This document shows, piece by piece, positions 1-11,253 of a stretch of DNA of 64,000 nt. Made by a program: the position numbers and the translations under genes. Positions within the stretch are counted from its first letter, which is position 1. Each line of letters starts with the position of its first letter. The DNA comes from Proluteimonas luteida (lineage in GTDB: Bacteria > Pseudomonadota > Gammaproteobacteria > Xanthomonadales > Xanthomonadaceae). Below the pieces are notes generated by a model, which was not told where the DNA came from, searched no databases, and worked only from the letters and a program-made list of their open reading frames with translations. The stretch covers positions 99,238 to 163,237 of the forward strand of contig NZ_JAIWPT010000011.1 in assembly GCF_021191695.1 (NCBI RefSeq), given 5' to 3'.

Positions 1-1147
1 CCTCGACCAGGTCCGGGCGGCTGCGCACGCCAGCGCGCGTGGCGTCGACGCGCACGTAGTTGGCCTGCAGCTTCACGTACGGGCTCAGGTACCAGTTGGC
101 GCCGACGGTCCAGTCGTGCTGGCGGCCGCCGTCGATGCCGGCGTCGTCGAGATCGACATGGCTGTAGCGCGCCAGCAGCTCGACCGCGCCCTGTGCCCGT
201 GCCGGCTTCGGGTTGGACAGGTTGCCCGCCGCGTACGGGCGGCTCTCGCCGGTCAGCAGCCAGCTGGCGGTGACATAGCCGCCGTCGGCGCGGTAGTCGC
301 GCAGGCCGTCGTCGCGGGCGATGTCCGCGCGCATCAGCTCGCCCTGCAGCGACACCGGGCCGCGGATCCACACGCCTTCCAGGCCGGTACGGTGGAGGTG
401 CGCCACCGGTGCCAGGCTGCCCGAGTCGACCAGGCGCACCGGGGTCAGGCCGGCGCCGGGCCGCGCCTGCAGGCGCGCATCGGCGGCGTGCGCCGCGCCG
501 CGGCCGTCGGTCCAGCCTTCCGGGTTCTCGCGCGAGGCCGACACGCCCAGGTGCAGCACGTCGCCGTCGCCCTTGCGCGGGGTCCACGCCGCGCGCCCAG
601 CGAAGGTCTGGCCGGGATTGTCGCCGTGCAGGTCCGTGCCCGCGTAGCCGCCGGCCTGCAGCAGGTAATGCGGCTGCTCGAAGGTCCATTCCAGGCCGGT
701 GCGGCGGCCCTGGTAGAAGGCCTGGGTCGGCGTCGACATCTCCATGAGGCTGACCGCGCGCGAGCTGGTCGCGCCCTCCAGCCCCACCGGCACCTTGATG
801 TAGCCCACGCGCAGCTTGCCGACGTCGCGGCCGAACAGGGCCTTGCTCTCGACCCGCAGGTAGACGTCGAGCCAGGTGTGGGACTCGAAATCGTAGTACA
901 CCATCGCATCCCACACCCCGGGCTTCTTCAGCGTCGCGCCGAACTCGCGCCGGCGCAGGCCGGCGTCGTCGTCCAGCCGCGGCTCGCCGCCGAAGTCGAC
1001 ATGGTCCCAGGCGAAGTTGCCGGTGGCGGCCAGGGTGATGTCGCCGGCGAAGCCGACGCGCGGCGGCCATGCGCCGGTATCGGCGGCATACGCGCACGCG
1101 GACGCCGTGCAGGCGCACAGGAGGAGGGACAGGGAGGCGGGACGCAT
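1..1147 (-). CDS. OprP/OprO-family porin, C-terminus cut by window edge
   Basis: Outer-membrane beta-barrel porin of the phosphate-selective Porin_O_P family, whose members form anion-preferring trimeric channels. The 382 visible residues begin with a signal peptide (about residues 1-22, cleavage near AYAAD) and pass directly into barrel strands. It lacks the N-terminal coiled coil of the sister porin at 3983-5476. Strands rich in alternating aromatic and polar residues continue to the left edge, where the frame is still open. Roughly the last 15-20 residues, including the expected terminal Phe, lie outside the window. The gene diverges from dctA across a 321-bp spacer. The actual solute cannot be read from the sequence. 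Confidence 0.85.
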   Translation of the reverse strand, partial: MRPASLSLLLCACTASACAYAADTGAWPPRVGFAGDITLAATGNFAWDHVDFGGEPRLDDDAGLRRREFGATLKKPGVWDAMVYYDFESHTWLDVYLRVESKALFGRDVGKLRVGYIKVPVGLEGATSSRAVSLMEMSTPTQAFYQGRRTGLEWTFEQPHYLLQAGGYAGTDLHGDNPGQTFAGRAAWTPRKGDGDVLHLGVSASRENPEGWTDGRGAAHAADARLQARPGAGLTPVRLVDSGSLAPVAHLHRTGLEGVWIRGPVSLQGELMRADIARDDGLRDYRADGGYVTASWLLTGESRPYAAGNLSNPKPARAQGAVELLARYSHVDLDDAGIDGGRQHDWTVGANWYLSPYVKLQANYVRVDATRAGVRSRPDLVE

Positions 1148-1280
1148 GGGGAACTCGTGGAGGTGTCGGCAAGGCGCCGACCGGTCGTTTCGATGAACCG
1201 GGCCGCGTGAACCGGTGCGCGGCGGGGGGCGCCGTCATTGTAGGCCCGCCCGGTCGCATCTAATCCAAAGTGACTAGGGC

Positions 1281-1316
1281 CGCGCCCGTGTGCGTCCGCT
1301 GCTGCGTCATTGCTCG
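1281..1316 (-). repeat. Dispersed 36-bp repeat, copy A
   Basis: The reverse complement of this stretch matches 33222-33257 at 34 of 36 positions. Both copies lie in intergenic DNA. The rest of the 321-bp porin/dctA spacer shows no gene. It must hold the promoters of both divergent genes, but I could not pick convincing -35/-10 pairs. Confidence 0.7.
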
Positions 1317-1468
1317 CTTCCCCGGAGCCCGGGAAGACGGGCATCCCTGCGCGGCGCATGCGTGCTGCAGTGCGGTAACACCAATAGGCTATCGGCGCCC
1401 GCGCACCGCTGACGTACAACTGCCGCCCCGGCATCCGCGTTCGACGGATGCGTCCACCGGAGCGTTCC

Positions 1469-2824
1469 ATGCACGTCGGCACCGATCCCCAGCCCGTCGC
1501 CGGGCCCCTGCCGTGGTATCGCCAGCTCTACGCGCAGGTGATCGTGGCGATCGTGCTCGGTGCGCTGCTCGGCCACTACGCGCCGGCGCTGGCGGAACAG
1601 ATGAAGCCGCTCGGCGATGCCTTCATCAAGCTGGTCAAGATGATCATCGCGCCGGTGATCTTCCTGACCATCGTCACCGGCATCGCCGGCATGACCCAGC
1701 TGCGCAGCGTCGGCCGCGTGTTCGCCAAGGCGATGGCCTACTTCCTGTGCTTCTCGACGCTGGCGCTGGTGATCGGCATGGTGGTCGCGCACGTGGTGCA
1801 GCCGGGCGCCGGCATGGACATCGACCCGGCCTCGCTCGACACCAGCGCGGTGCAGGGCTACGTGCAGGCCTCGCACGAGATGACCCTGACCGGATTCCTG
1901 CTCGACATCATTCCCGGCACGCTGGTCGGCGCCTTCGTCGGCGGCAACATCCTGCAGGTGCTGTTCGTCGCGGTGCTGTCCGGCATCGCGCTGGCGATGG
2001 TCGGCGAACGCGGCCGGCCGGTGCTGACGCTGCTCGAAGCGCTGACCACGCCGGTGTTCAAGCTGGTGCACCTGCTGATGAAGGCCGCGCCGGTCGGCGC
2101 GTTCGGCGCGATCGCCTTCACCATCGGCCGCTACGGCCTGGAGTCGCTGGTCAACCTGGCCTGGCTGGTCGGCACGTTCTACGTCAGCGCGCTGCTGTTC
2201 GTGCTGGTGATCCTGGGCACGGTGTCGCGGCTGTGCGGGTTCTCGATCCTCAAGCTGATGCGCTACCTCAAGGCCGAGCTGCTGCTGGTGCTGGGCACCT
2301 CGTCGTCGGAATCCGCGCTGCCGTCGCTGATGGAGAAGATGGAGAAGGCCGGCTGCCGCAAGTCGGTGGTCGGGCTGGTCGTGCCGACCGGCTACTCGTT
2401 CAACCTCGACGGCACCAACCTGTACATGACTCTGGCCGCGCTGTTCATCGCCCAGGCCACCAACATCGAGCTGACGCTGTGGCAGCAGGTCACCCTGCTG
2501 CTGGTGGCGATGCTCAGCTCCAAGGGCGCGGCCGGCGTGACCGGCGCGGGTTTCATCACCCTGGCGGCGACGCTGTCGGTGGTGCCGACGGTGCCGGTCG
2601 CCGGCATCGCGCTGATCCTGGGCGTCGACCGCTTCATGAGCGAGTGCCGCTCGATCACCAATTTCATCGGCAACGCGGTGGCCACGGTCGTGGTCGCGCG
2701 CTGGGAGAACGCGCTCGACCGCGACGCACTGGCGCGGGCGCTCGACGGCGGGGCGGGCCCGCTCGCGGCGGCGCCCGATCCGGCGGCCGGCCCGGGCGAC
2801 CGCGAGGTGCTGGCCGCCGACTGA
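1469..2824 (+). CDS. dctA: C4-dicarboxylate (DAACS/DctA-type) cation symporter
   Basis: Inner-membrane secondary transporter of the dicarboxylate/amino acid:cation symporter family, expected to import succinate, fumarate, malate or a related acid with H+ or Na+. About eight hydrophobic segments are visible. The serine-rich reentrant hairpin ([11 protein letters not shown], about residues 277-288) and the cation/substrate motif [13 protein letters not shown] (about 308-320) are present. At 451 residues it is slightly longer than E. coli DctA. I chose the ATG at 1469 because GGAG lies six bases upstream; an in-frame ATG at 1448 has no such site. A secreted esterase and an OprP-like porin follow on the same strand, suggesting a small uptake module for an organic acid or its ester. 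Glutamate/aspartate transport (GltP) is the main alternative. Confidence 0.88.
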   Translation: MHVGTDPQPVAGPLPWYRQLYAQVIVAIVLGALLGHYAPALAEQMKPLGDAFIKLVKMIIAPVIFLTIVTGIAGMTQLRSVGRVFAKAMAYFLCFSTLALVIGMVVAHVVQPGAGMDIDPASLDTSAVQGYVQASHEMTLTGFLLDIIPGTLVGAFVGGNILQVLFVAVLSGIALAMVGERGRPVLTLLEALTTPVFKLVHLLMKAAPVGAFGAIAFTIGRYGLESLVNLAWLVGTFYVSALLFVLVILGTVSRLCGFSILKLMRYLKAELLLVLGTSSSESALPSLMEKMEKAGCRKSVVGLVVPTGYSFNLDGTNLYMTLAALFIAQATNIELTLWQQVTLLLVAMLSSKGAAGVTGAGFITLAATLSVVPTVPVAGIALILGVDRFMSECRSITNFIGNAVATVVVARWENALDRDALARALDGGAGPLAAAPDPAAGPGDREVLAAD

Positions 2825-2867
2825 CCACCGCCCGGCATCGCGTGCCGGGCATACGAGGAGGGAGAAC

Positions 2868-3890
2868 ATGAGACGACAGACACGATGGACGGGCCTGCTG
2901 GCCGCCCTGCTGCTGGCCTGCAGCGGCGCGGCGGCCGCGCAGCCCGCGCTGCGGACGATTCCGCTGTGGCCGGCCGGCCACCTGCCGCAGACGGTCAACG
3001 GGCCGGAGCAGGTCGGCAACGAGGGCGGCGCGATGGGCGCGGTGACCCGCGTCTCCGAACCGCGGATGGAGATCCACCGTCCCGCGCAGCCCAACGGCAC
3101 CGCGGTGCTGATCCTCGGCGGCGGCGGCTACTTCCGCATCCAGGTCGGCACCGCGGCGCGGCCGATGGCGCAGTGGCTGGCGTCGATCGGGGTCACCAGC
3201 GCGGTGCTGTACTACCGCATGCCGGTCGACGGCTGGCCGGCCTCGGCGCCGTTCGCCGACGGCCAGCGCGCGATGCGCCTGCTGCGGGCGCATGCCGGCG
3301 AACTCGGCATCGATCCGCAGAAGATCGGGGTCATGGGCTCCTCGGCCGGCGCCAACCTCGGCGGCATCCTCGCCACCCGCTTCGACCACGATTTCTACCC
3401 GGCGCTCGACGCCAGCGACCGGCTGCCGTCGCGCCCGGACTTCCTGGTGATGCTCTATCCGGTGGTGACGCTGAAGCCGCCCTACGACACCACCCGCAGC
3501 CGCCGCGAGCTCGCCACCCAGGCCGACGCGGTGGAGGCGTACTCGGTCGAGGCGCACGTGCGCGCCGACATGCCGCCGGTGTTCCTGGCCCACGCCGCGG
3601 ACGACCGCATCGCCGACGTCGGCCACAGCCTGCTGATGTTCCAGGCCGCGCGTGCGCACGACGTGCCGGCCGAGCTGCACGTCTTCGAGCGCGGCGGCCA
3701 CAGCTGGGGTCTCGGGCGGCCGGGCACGCAGGTCGCCCAGTGGCCGCGCCTGTTTGCCACCTGGGCCCGCGCCCATGGCTTCATGGCCGCCCCGGCGGCG
3801 GGCCTGCAGCCGCTGACCGGCGCCGGGCTCGCGCCGACCCGGGCCGCGCCCGTCGACGACGACGCCCCGTTCGAGGACGAGGGCGACTGA
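2868..3890 (+). CDS. Secreted alpha/beta-hydrolase (BD-FAE-like esterase)
   Basis: Predicted exported carboxylesterase of the alpha/beta-hydrolase fold, related to acetyl-xylan/feruloyl esterase-like proteins. Residues 1-25 form a signal peptide ending in AAAAQ. The oxyanion region GGGGYF (about residue 83) precedes the nucleophile elbow GSSAGA (Ser near 158). The acid is probably an Asp of HAADDRIAD (about 241-249) and the catalytic His is in GGHSWG (about 276). The gene starts 43 bp after dctA, on the same strand, behind a GGAGGGAGAA stretch, so co-transcription is likely. A natural reading is that it releases a carboxylate which the neighbouring transporter takes up. That is inference from context only. 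Confidence 0.82.
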   Translation: MRRQTRWTGLLAALLLACSGAAAAQPALRTIPLWPAGHLPQTVNGPEQVGNEGGAMGAVTRVSEPRMEIHRPAQPNGTAVLILGGGGYFRIQVGTAARPMAQWLASIGVTSAVLYYRMPVDGWPASAPFADGQRAMRLLRAHAGELGIDPQKIGVMGSSAGANLGGILATRFDHDFYPALDASDRLPSRPDFLVMLYPVVTLKPPYDTTRSRRELATQADAVEAYSVEAHVRADMPPVFLAHAADDRIADVGHSLLMFQAARAHDVPAELHVFERGGHSWGLGRPGTQVAQWPRLFATWARAHGFMAAPAAGLQPLTGAGLAPTRAAPVDDDAPFEDEGD

Positions 3891-3982
3891 AGCGCCCGGG
3901 AAGGCAGCGCCCGCCGCCGCGGTGCCCGATGCCTTCCCGGACCCGGAGCCCCGACCGCCATCCGCATTCCTGGAGATATCCG

Positions 3983-5476
3983 ATGAACCGCAACCGCAAC
4001 CATACCCGCGCCCTCGCCGCCGGCGTCCTGCTGGGGCTGGCCGCACTGCCCGCCGTCGCCGCCGAACCCGCCAGCGAGGCCGACCTGCGCGAACTGGTCC
4101 GCCAGCAGGCCGAGCAACTGCGCCTGCAGTCCGAACAGCTGCAGGCGCTCAACCAGCGCCTGAGCGCGCTCGAAGGCGGCGCACCCGCCGTGGCCGCGAC
4201 GCCCGCCGCCGCGCCCGCGTCCGACCCGATCCAGGCCCAGGTCGACGCCGCCGTCGCCGACACCCGCCAGGACGACGACCTCGCCATCCTGCAGGCGCAG
4301 GTCGCCCAGCTCGCCGCCGGCGGCGGCACCGGCGGCGGCAACACCAGCTGGCGCCGTGGCGGCCCGGAGTTCCGCAACGCCGACGGCAGCTTCACCTTCC
4401 ACCCGCGCGGCCGCGTGCTGATGGACTTCTCGTCCACCCACGGCTCCGGCTACGACGCGCGCAACATCAGCGGCACCGAAATGCGCCAGGTGCGCCTGGG
4501 CGCGGAGGGCACGATGGGCCCGCTGGGCTACAAGATCGATGCCGAGCTGTCCGACAACAGCGTCACCATCTCCGACGCCTACCTGCGCTGGAACACGCGG
4601 TTCGGGACCCTGCCGGCGGAGTTCTACGTCGGCAACAAGCTCAAGGACCGCGCCCTCGATTCCAGCACCACGCTGACCCGCACGCCGTTCATGGAGCGCA
4701 ATGCGGTGGCCTCGGTCGGCATGCCCAACAGCGGCTACTTCGGCCTCGGCGCGCAGATGAAGCTGATCGGGCAGAACTGGCACTACAGCCTCGGCGTGAC
4801 CGGCGACGACATCGGCAACACCGGTGGCGAGAGCGACTCGCTGACCTGGACCACGCGCGCGCACTGGAACCCGGTCAAGCGCCCGGCCGGCTTCCTGCAC
4901 GTGGGCGGCTGGTACGTCCACGAGGACTTCGGCAGCGACGTGGGCAGCATCAACAAGGTGCCGCGCATCGCCTCGGGCTTCAACGACAACGTCCGCGTCT
5001 CGGCCAGCTCGATCGCCAACGTCACCCGCGAGTCGATCTGGGGCGCCGAGCTCGGCGGCACCTGGCGCAGTGGCTGGGCGTTCGCCGAGTACGCCGAGCG
5101 CACGATCAGCTCGCGCACCGTCGACGACTTCACCCAGAAGGCCACCTCGGTCTACGCCGGCTGGCTGCTCACCGGCGAGAAGCCCGGCTTCAGCGCCCGC
5201 TCCGGCGTGTGGGGCACCACGCGCGTCGCCCGTCCGGTCACCGACGGCGGTATCGGCGCCTGGGAACTGGCCGTGCGCTACGACGATTTCGACTTCACCG
5301 ACGCCGCGCGCGGCGGCGAGGGCGACGCCTGGACCCTGGGCGTGAACTGGTACCTCAACAACTGGTCGCGGCTGATGCTCAACTACGTGCGCTGGACCAC
5401 CGACAACCAGGTCGGCGCCTACACGGGCCGGGACTCGGGCAACACCGTCAACGTCCGCGCCCAGGTCGTGTTCTGA
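3983..5476 (+). CDS. OprP/OprO-family porin with N-terminal coiled coil
   Basis: Outer-membrane porin of the Porin_O_P family, 497 residues. A signal peptide (1-26, ending PAVAAEP) is followed by a Leu/Gln-rich coiled coil (about 28-58), an Ala/Pro-rich linker and a second short helix, then the beta-barrel from about residue 120. The protein ends in a Phe-terminated strand (AQVVF), the usual signal for BAM-dependent insertion. The start is the ATG preceded by GGAG seven bases upstream; the long open frame before it overlaps the esterase gene and is not protein. It ends the dctA-esterase-porin run. With the partial porin on the left edge it gives two paralogues around one transporter. Confidence 0.87.
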   Translation: MNRNRNHTRALAAGVLLGLAALPAVAAEPASEADLRELVRQQAEQLRLQSEQLQALNQRLSALEGGAPAVAATPAAAPASDPIQAQVDAAVADTRQDDDLAILQAQVAQLAAGGGTGGGNTSWRRGGPEFRNADGSFTFHPRGRVLMDFSSTHGSGYDARNISGTEMRQVRLGAEGTMGPLGYKIDAELSDNSVTISDAYLRWNTRFGTLPAEFYVGNKLKDRALDSSTTLTRTPFMERNAVASVGMPNSGYFGLGAQMKLIGQNWHYSLGVTGDDIGNTGGESDSLTWTTRAHWNPVKRPAGFLHVGGWYVHEDFGSDVGSINKVPRIASGFNDNVRVSASSIANVTRESIWGAELGGTWRSGWAFAEYAERTISSRTVDDFTQKATSVYAGWLLTGEKPGFSARSGVWGTTRVARPVTDGGIGAWELAVRYDDFDFTDAARGGEGDAWTLGVNWYLNNWSRLMLNYVRWTTDNQVGAYTGRDSGNTVNVRAQVVF

Positions 5477-5553
5477 CCGCGCCGCGGCGCCGGCGCCCCG
5501 TGGCCCGGCGCCGCACCGCACGCCACCGTCCGGGGCGGTGCGCGTCGCGGGGT

Positions 5554-5559
5554 TAGAAT
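5554..5559 (+). promoter_or_regulatory. Candidate -10 element (TAGAAT) for maeB
   Basis: GTTAGAATCCCCGGTCC lies about 50 bp before the maeB ATG. A closely matching stretch, GTTAGAATCCCGGGTCC, lies at the same relative place before aceE, and CCGAATCCG follows in both cases. No clear -35 was recognised. Confidence 0.45.
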
Positions 5560-5609
5560 CCCCGGTCCCGCGCCCGAATCCGCGCCCGCCCGCCACCAGA
5601 CAGAACCCG

Positions 5610-7898
<2,289 letters not shown>

Positions 7899-7917
7899 CC
7901 GCGCGTGCGACACCGAA

Positions 7918-8290
7918 CCCTTCTCCCGCAAGCGGGAGAAGGTGGCGCGCAGCGCCGGATGAGGGCGCTTCCGCGCCGTCAGCGCATCCCACCCGCGTCG
8001 TGGCAGCTTCTCCCGCCCACTGCATCACATCCCGAGTTGCCCCTGAGCCCTTCTCCCGCAAGCGGGAGAAGGTGGCGCGCAGCGTCGGATGAGGGTGCTT
8101 CCGTGCCGGCAGTGCATCCCACCCGCGTCGTGGCAGCTTCTCCCACCCACTGCATCACATCCCGGATTGCCCCTGAGCCCTTCTCCCGCAAGCGGGAGAA
8201 GGTGGCGCGCAGCGCCGGATGAGGGTGCTTCCGTGCCGGCAGTGCATCCCGCCCGCGTCGTGGGAACCTTCCTGCATGCGGGGAAGGGCA
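7918..8290. repeat. Tandem 130-bp repeat, 2.8 copies, each with a hairpin
   Basis: Units begin at about 7921, 8051 and 8181. Each contains the perfect hairpin CTTCTCCCGCAAGCGGGAGA followed by a GGTGGCGCGCAGCG tail and a less conserved arm. Copies two and three are nearly identical. The hairpins could end transcription of maeB and of the convergent regulator genes. Open frames across the repeat simply reflect its GC content. Confidence 0.85.
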
Positions 8291-8295
8291 GGAAA

Positions 8296-8691
8296 TCACG
8301 TCCCGCCCGTTGCCAGCAGCCGTATCGCGATCGCCGGCAGCGCATCCAGCTCGTCCTTGAGCACCAGCGCATCGGCCTGCGGCGTGTCGTCGTCGAGGCC
8401 TTCCAGCGCCCCGGTCATCAGCACCACCGGCACCCCCGGCAACGCGGCGCGGGCCAGCGCCAGCGCCTGCGCGCCGGAGAAGCCCGGCAGGTTGACGTCC
8501 GAGAGCACCAGCTGCGGCAGGAAGTCGCGCAGCGCCTCGACCAGCCCGGCCTCGTCGTGCACGCGCCGGCAGTCGATGGCCATGCCGGCATCGCACAGCG
8601 CCAGCTCGACGAGCTCGGCGTCGTCGCGCGAATCGTCGACGATCAGCACGCGCCAGCGCGGCGCGGCAGCGCTGCCCTCAGGGCCGGACAC
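8296..8691 (-). CDS. Single-domain response regulator
   Basis: Receiver domain only, 131 residues. The acidic pair is in VDDSRDD (about 18-24), the phospho-acceptor is Asp65 in LSDVNLPG, the conserved Thr is in LMTG (about 93) and the Lys is in LVLKDE (about 112). There is no output domain, so it must act by protein contact or as a phosphate relay. It begins seven bases after the preceding regulator gene on the same strand, and both follow the histidine kinase gene. That order points to one operon. Confidence 0.85.
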   Translation of the reverse strand: MSGPEGSAAAPRWRVLIVDDSRDDAELVELALCDAGMAIDCRRVHDEAGLVEALRDFLPQLVLSDVNLPGFSGAQALALARAALPGVPVVLMTGALEGLDDDTPQADALVLKDELDALPAIAIRLLATGGT

Positions 8692-8697
8692 GCAGGC

Positions 8698-9150
8698 TCA
8701 GTCCTCTTCCGGCACTTCGTTGAGCACGGCCCAGAACTTGCCGAGGGTGCGCACCGCGTCGAAGAACTGGTCCACGTCCACCGGCTTAACCACGTAGGCG
8801 TTGACGCCGAGGTCCCAGCTGCGCGCCAGGTCGCTTTCCTCGCGCGACGAGGACAGGATCACTACCGGCATGCGCTTGAGCGTCTCGTGCTCGCGCAGCT
8901 GCTTGAGCACCTCCAGGCCGTCCATGCGCGGCATCTTGATGTCGAGCAGCAGTACCGCCGGGTCGCCCTCGGGGCGGTCGGCGAACTTGCCGCGGCGGAA
9001 CAGGTAGTCCAGCGTCTCCACACCGTCCTCGACGTGGACGATGGGATTGGCGAGGTGGGCTTCGCCCAGGGCATCGATCGCCATCTCGGCGTCGTGCGGG
9101 CTGTCCTCGGCGAGGAGGATCGTGCGGATATCGCTCATGTACTTGTCCAT
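8698..9150 (-). CDS. Rcp1-like single-domain response regulator
   Basis: Receiver-only protein of the Rcp1 type, which usually partners phytochrome-like or CHASE/PAS histidine kinases. Features are LLAEDSPHDAEM near the N-terminus, Asp70 in LLLDIKMPRMDG, SSS in place of the switch Thr region, and Lys in VVKPVD (about 120). An Rcp1-typical insertion (VETLDYLFRRGKF) lies before the acceptor Asp. Two starts four codons apart (9150 and 9138) are possible, neither with a strong ribosome site; I give the first. It sits between the kinase and the second receiver gene. Confidence 0.85.
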   Translation of the reverse strand: MDKYMSDIRTILLAEDSPHDAEMAIDALGEAHLANPIVHVEDGVETLDYLFRRGKFADRPEGDPAVLLLDIKMPRMDGLEVLKQLREHETLKRMPVVILSSSREESDLARSWDLGVNAYVVKPVDVDQFFDAVRTLGKFWAVLNEVPEED

Positions 9151-9256
9151 GTCGGTCGGGTTGGGGGTCGGGAAGTGCGGAAAGGGCGGTGGGCGACAAC
9201 GGGTGCTGCGGTGGATCGGGGTGCTGCGGGTGGCGCGCGGAGCGTGGGGCGGCGTC

Positions 9257-11053
9257 TCAGCCCGGGACGCCGCCGTCATGCGGGGTGGCGGGCAGCACGA
9301 AGTGGAAGCTGGCGCCTTCGCCGGGCGCCGATTCGGCCCAGATGCGTCCGCCGTGGCGCACCAGCACGCGGCGCACGCTGGCCAGGCCGACGCCGGTGCC
9401 CGGGAACTCGCTGGCCGAGTGCAGGCGCTGGAACACGCCGAACAGCTTGCCGGCGTACTGCATGTCGAAGCCGGCGCCGTTGTCGCGCACGGTGAAGCGG
9501 TAGCCGCCGTCGTCCAGGCGCTCGCAGGTCACGTCGATGCGCGCCGGCTCGCTGCCGCCGCTGTACTTGACCGCGTTGGCCAGCAGGTTCAGCCACACCT
9601 GGCGCAGCATGTTCTCGTCGCCGACCACGATCGGCAGCGGCTGGATGTTCCAGTGGATGACGTGGTCGGGCCGCTCGGCGCGGGCGTTGTTGTCCAGCAT
9701 CGCGCGGGTGTCGGCGACCAGCGACTGCAGGTCCACGCTCTGCAGGCGCAGCGCGCTGCGGCCCAGCCGCGAGTACACCAGCAGGTCGTCGATCAGCGAC
9801 GACATGCGCTTGGCCGACGAGGCGATCACGTCGAGGTAGTGGCGGCTCTTCTCGTCGATGTCCTCGCCCATGTGCCGGCCCAGCTTGTCGGCGAAACCGG
9901 CGATGTGCCGCAGTGGCGCGCGCAGGTCGTGCGACACCGAATAGCTGAAGGCCTCCAGCTCGCGGTTGATGTCCGAGACCTGCTCCACCTTGCCTTCGAG
10001 CTGCTGGTTGAGCTCGCGGATCTGGCGCTCGCTGATCGCCTGCGCGGTGACGTCCGACGCGGTCACCAGCACCACCGCGTCGTCGCGGTCGGGCAGCGGC
10101 ATGCGCCGCGCGTTGATCAGCATGGTGCGGTCGATGTCGTCGGCGGTGCGCTGCACCTGCTTGAAGTCCCACAGCTCGCGGTCGCGGGCCAGCACGTCGT
10201 GCAGCCGCCGCGCCGTCTCCGGGTTCTGCCACGCCTCGCCGCCGATGTCGGTCAGCGGGTGGCCGCGCATGTCCTCCTCGACGCCGTAGAGTTCGCCGAA
10301 CGCGGCGTTGTACATCACCACGTGCTGCCTGCCGTCGATCAGCACGATCGGCTCGCGGACGGTGTCCAGCACCGCGGCCGCGCGGCTGGCGGCGCGCTGC
10401 GCGCTGCCTTCGGCCAGGCGGCGCCCGGCCTGCTGGCGCAGCGCGAACAGGCCGCCGCCGCCGAGCAGCAGCAGCTGGATCGCCATCGCCGCCCAGTTGG
10501 TCAGTTCGGCGCTGCGGTTGCTGCGTTCCGAGGCCGCGATGCGGGTCACCAGCAGTGCCTGCTCCTCGCGGTTGATCTCGTCGATCAGGTGCTGCAGCGG
10601 ATTGAGCCGGACCATGCTGTCGACCTCGTCGTCGCTGGCCGCCCCGGCCTTCTCCAGCACCACGTCGACGCGCGCCAGGCGCTGCTCCAGGTTGCTGCGC
10701 AGCGCGCCCAGCCGCACCTGCTGGTCGGGGTTGTCGCGGGTCATCTCCAGCACGCCGTCGAGCGTGGGCAGCACGCGTGCGCGCGCTTCGGCGATGCGGG
10801 TCTGCAGGGCGGGGCTGTCGATGCCGCGCGCACGCGACAGCGCCGCGGCCTCCAGGCTGCGGATGTCGGCGGCGACGGAGTGCATCAGCGTCTCCACCTC
10901 GCGGGTGTGCTTGACCCAGGTCGAGGCCGTTTCGGCCTGCTCCATCGCCGCGCGCGTCATCAGGAACGGTCCCACCACGATCACCAGGATCGCGATCACC
11001 AGCGCCGGCAGGCGCCAGCGCTCGAACCACGGGGAGCTGATGATGAATGGCAT
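9257..11053 (-). CDS. Sensor histidine kinase (CHASE3-PAS-HisKA-HATPase)
   Basis: Inner-membrane histidine kinase, 598 residues. The first membrane helix (about 12-34) is followed by a periplasmic helical CHASE3-like domain (about 35-175), a second membrane helix near 180-200, a PAS domain (about 215-330), then the dimerisation domain with the phospho-accepting His near residue 375 in SYSVSHDLRAPLRHIAGF. The ATPase domain has the N box NLLANAVKYSGG (about 490) and G boxes DNGAGFDM and GTGVGL. An upstream TTG at 11074 also gives an open frame, but the ATG was preferred. With the two receiver genes downstream it forms a three-protein module lacking any DNA-binding output. Confidence 0.88.
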   Translation of the reverse strand: MPFIISSPWFERWRLPALVIAILVIVVGPFLMTRAAMEQAETASTWVKHTREVETLMHSVAADIRSLEAAALSRARGIDSPALQTRIAEARARVLPTLDGVLEMTRDNPDQQVRLGALRSNLEQRLARVDVVLEKAGAASDDEVDSMVRLNPLQHLIDEINREEQALLVTRIAASERSNRSAELTNWAAMAIQLLLLGGGGLFALRQQAGRRLAEGSAQRAASRAAAVLDTVREPIVLIDGRQHVVMYNAAFGELYGVEEDMRGHPLTDIGGEAWQNPETARRLHDVLARDRELWDFKQVQRTADDIDRTMLINARRMPLPDRDDAVVLVTASDVTAQAISERQIRELNQQLEGKVEQVSDINRELEAFSYSVSHDLRAPLRHIAGFADKLGRHMGEDIDEKSRHYLDVIASSAKRMSSLIDDLLVYSRLGRSALRLQSVDLQSLVADTRAMLDNNARAERPDHVIHWNIQPLPIVVGDENMLRQVWLNLLANAVKYSGGSEPARIDVTCERLDDGGYRFTVRDNGAGFDMQYAGKLFGVFQRLHSASEFPGTGVGLASVRRVLVRHGGRIWAESAPGEGASFHFVLPATPHDGGVPG

Positions 11054-11188
11054 GGCGGGCGACGGGTCCGGCAACGGGCGGGAGAGCCCGCAATGATGCC
11101 GGCAAGTCCCCTGAACGCGGGATCATGGCCGAGTGCGCAGGCGCAGGCAATGGCGCGCCCGGCCGCGGCGGCCGCGGGGCCGCCGCCT

Positions 11189-11196
11189 GTTAGAAT
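11189..11196 (+). promoter_or_regulatory. Candidate extended -10 element for aceE
   Basis: TGTTAGAAT carries an extended -10 TG and TAGAAT, 58 bp before the aceE start. The sequence around it (GTTAGAATCCCGGGTCC, then CCGAATCCG) nearly repeats that before maeB. Confidence 0.45.
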
Positions 11197-11253
11197 CCCG
11201 GGTCCGAATCCGATCCCAACGCACGCGGCCCGGGCGCCGCGCTGGAGTACACG

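Noticed and set aside
1448..1468. Upstream ATG for dctA
   Set aside because: The ATG at 1469 has GGAG at good spacing; the earlier one does not.
7918..8290. CRISPR array
   Set aside because: The 130-bp units have no short repeat/spacer structure, the interior is itself repeated, and no cas genes are present.
11054..11074. TTG start for the histidine kinase
   Set aside because: It adds only seven residues without a ribosome site; the ATG directly precedes the membrane helix.
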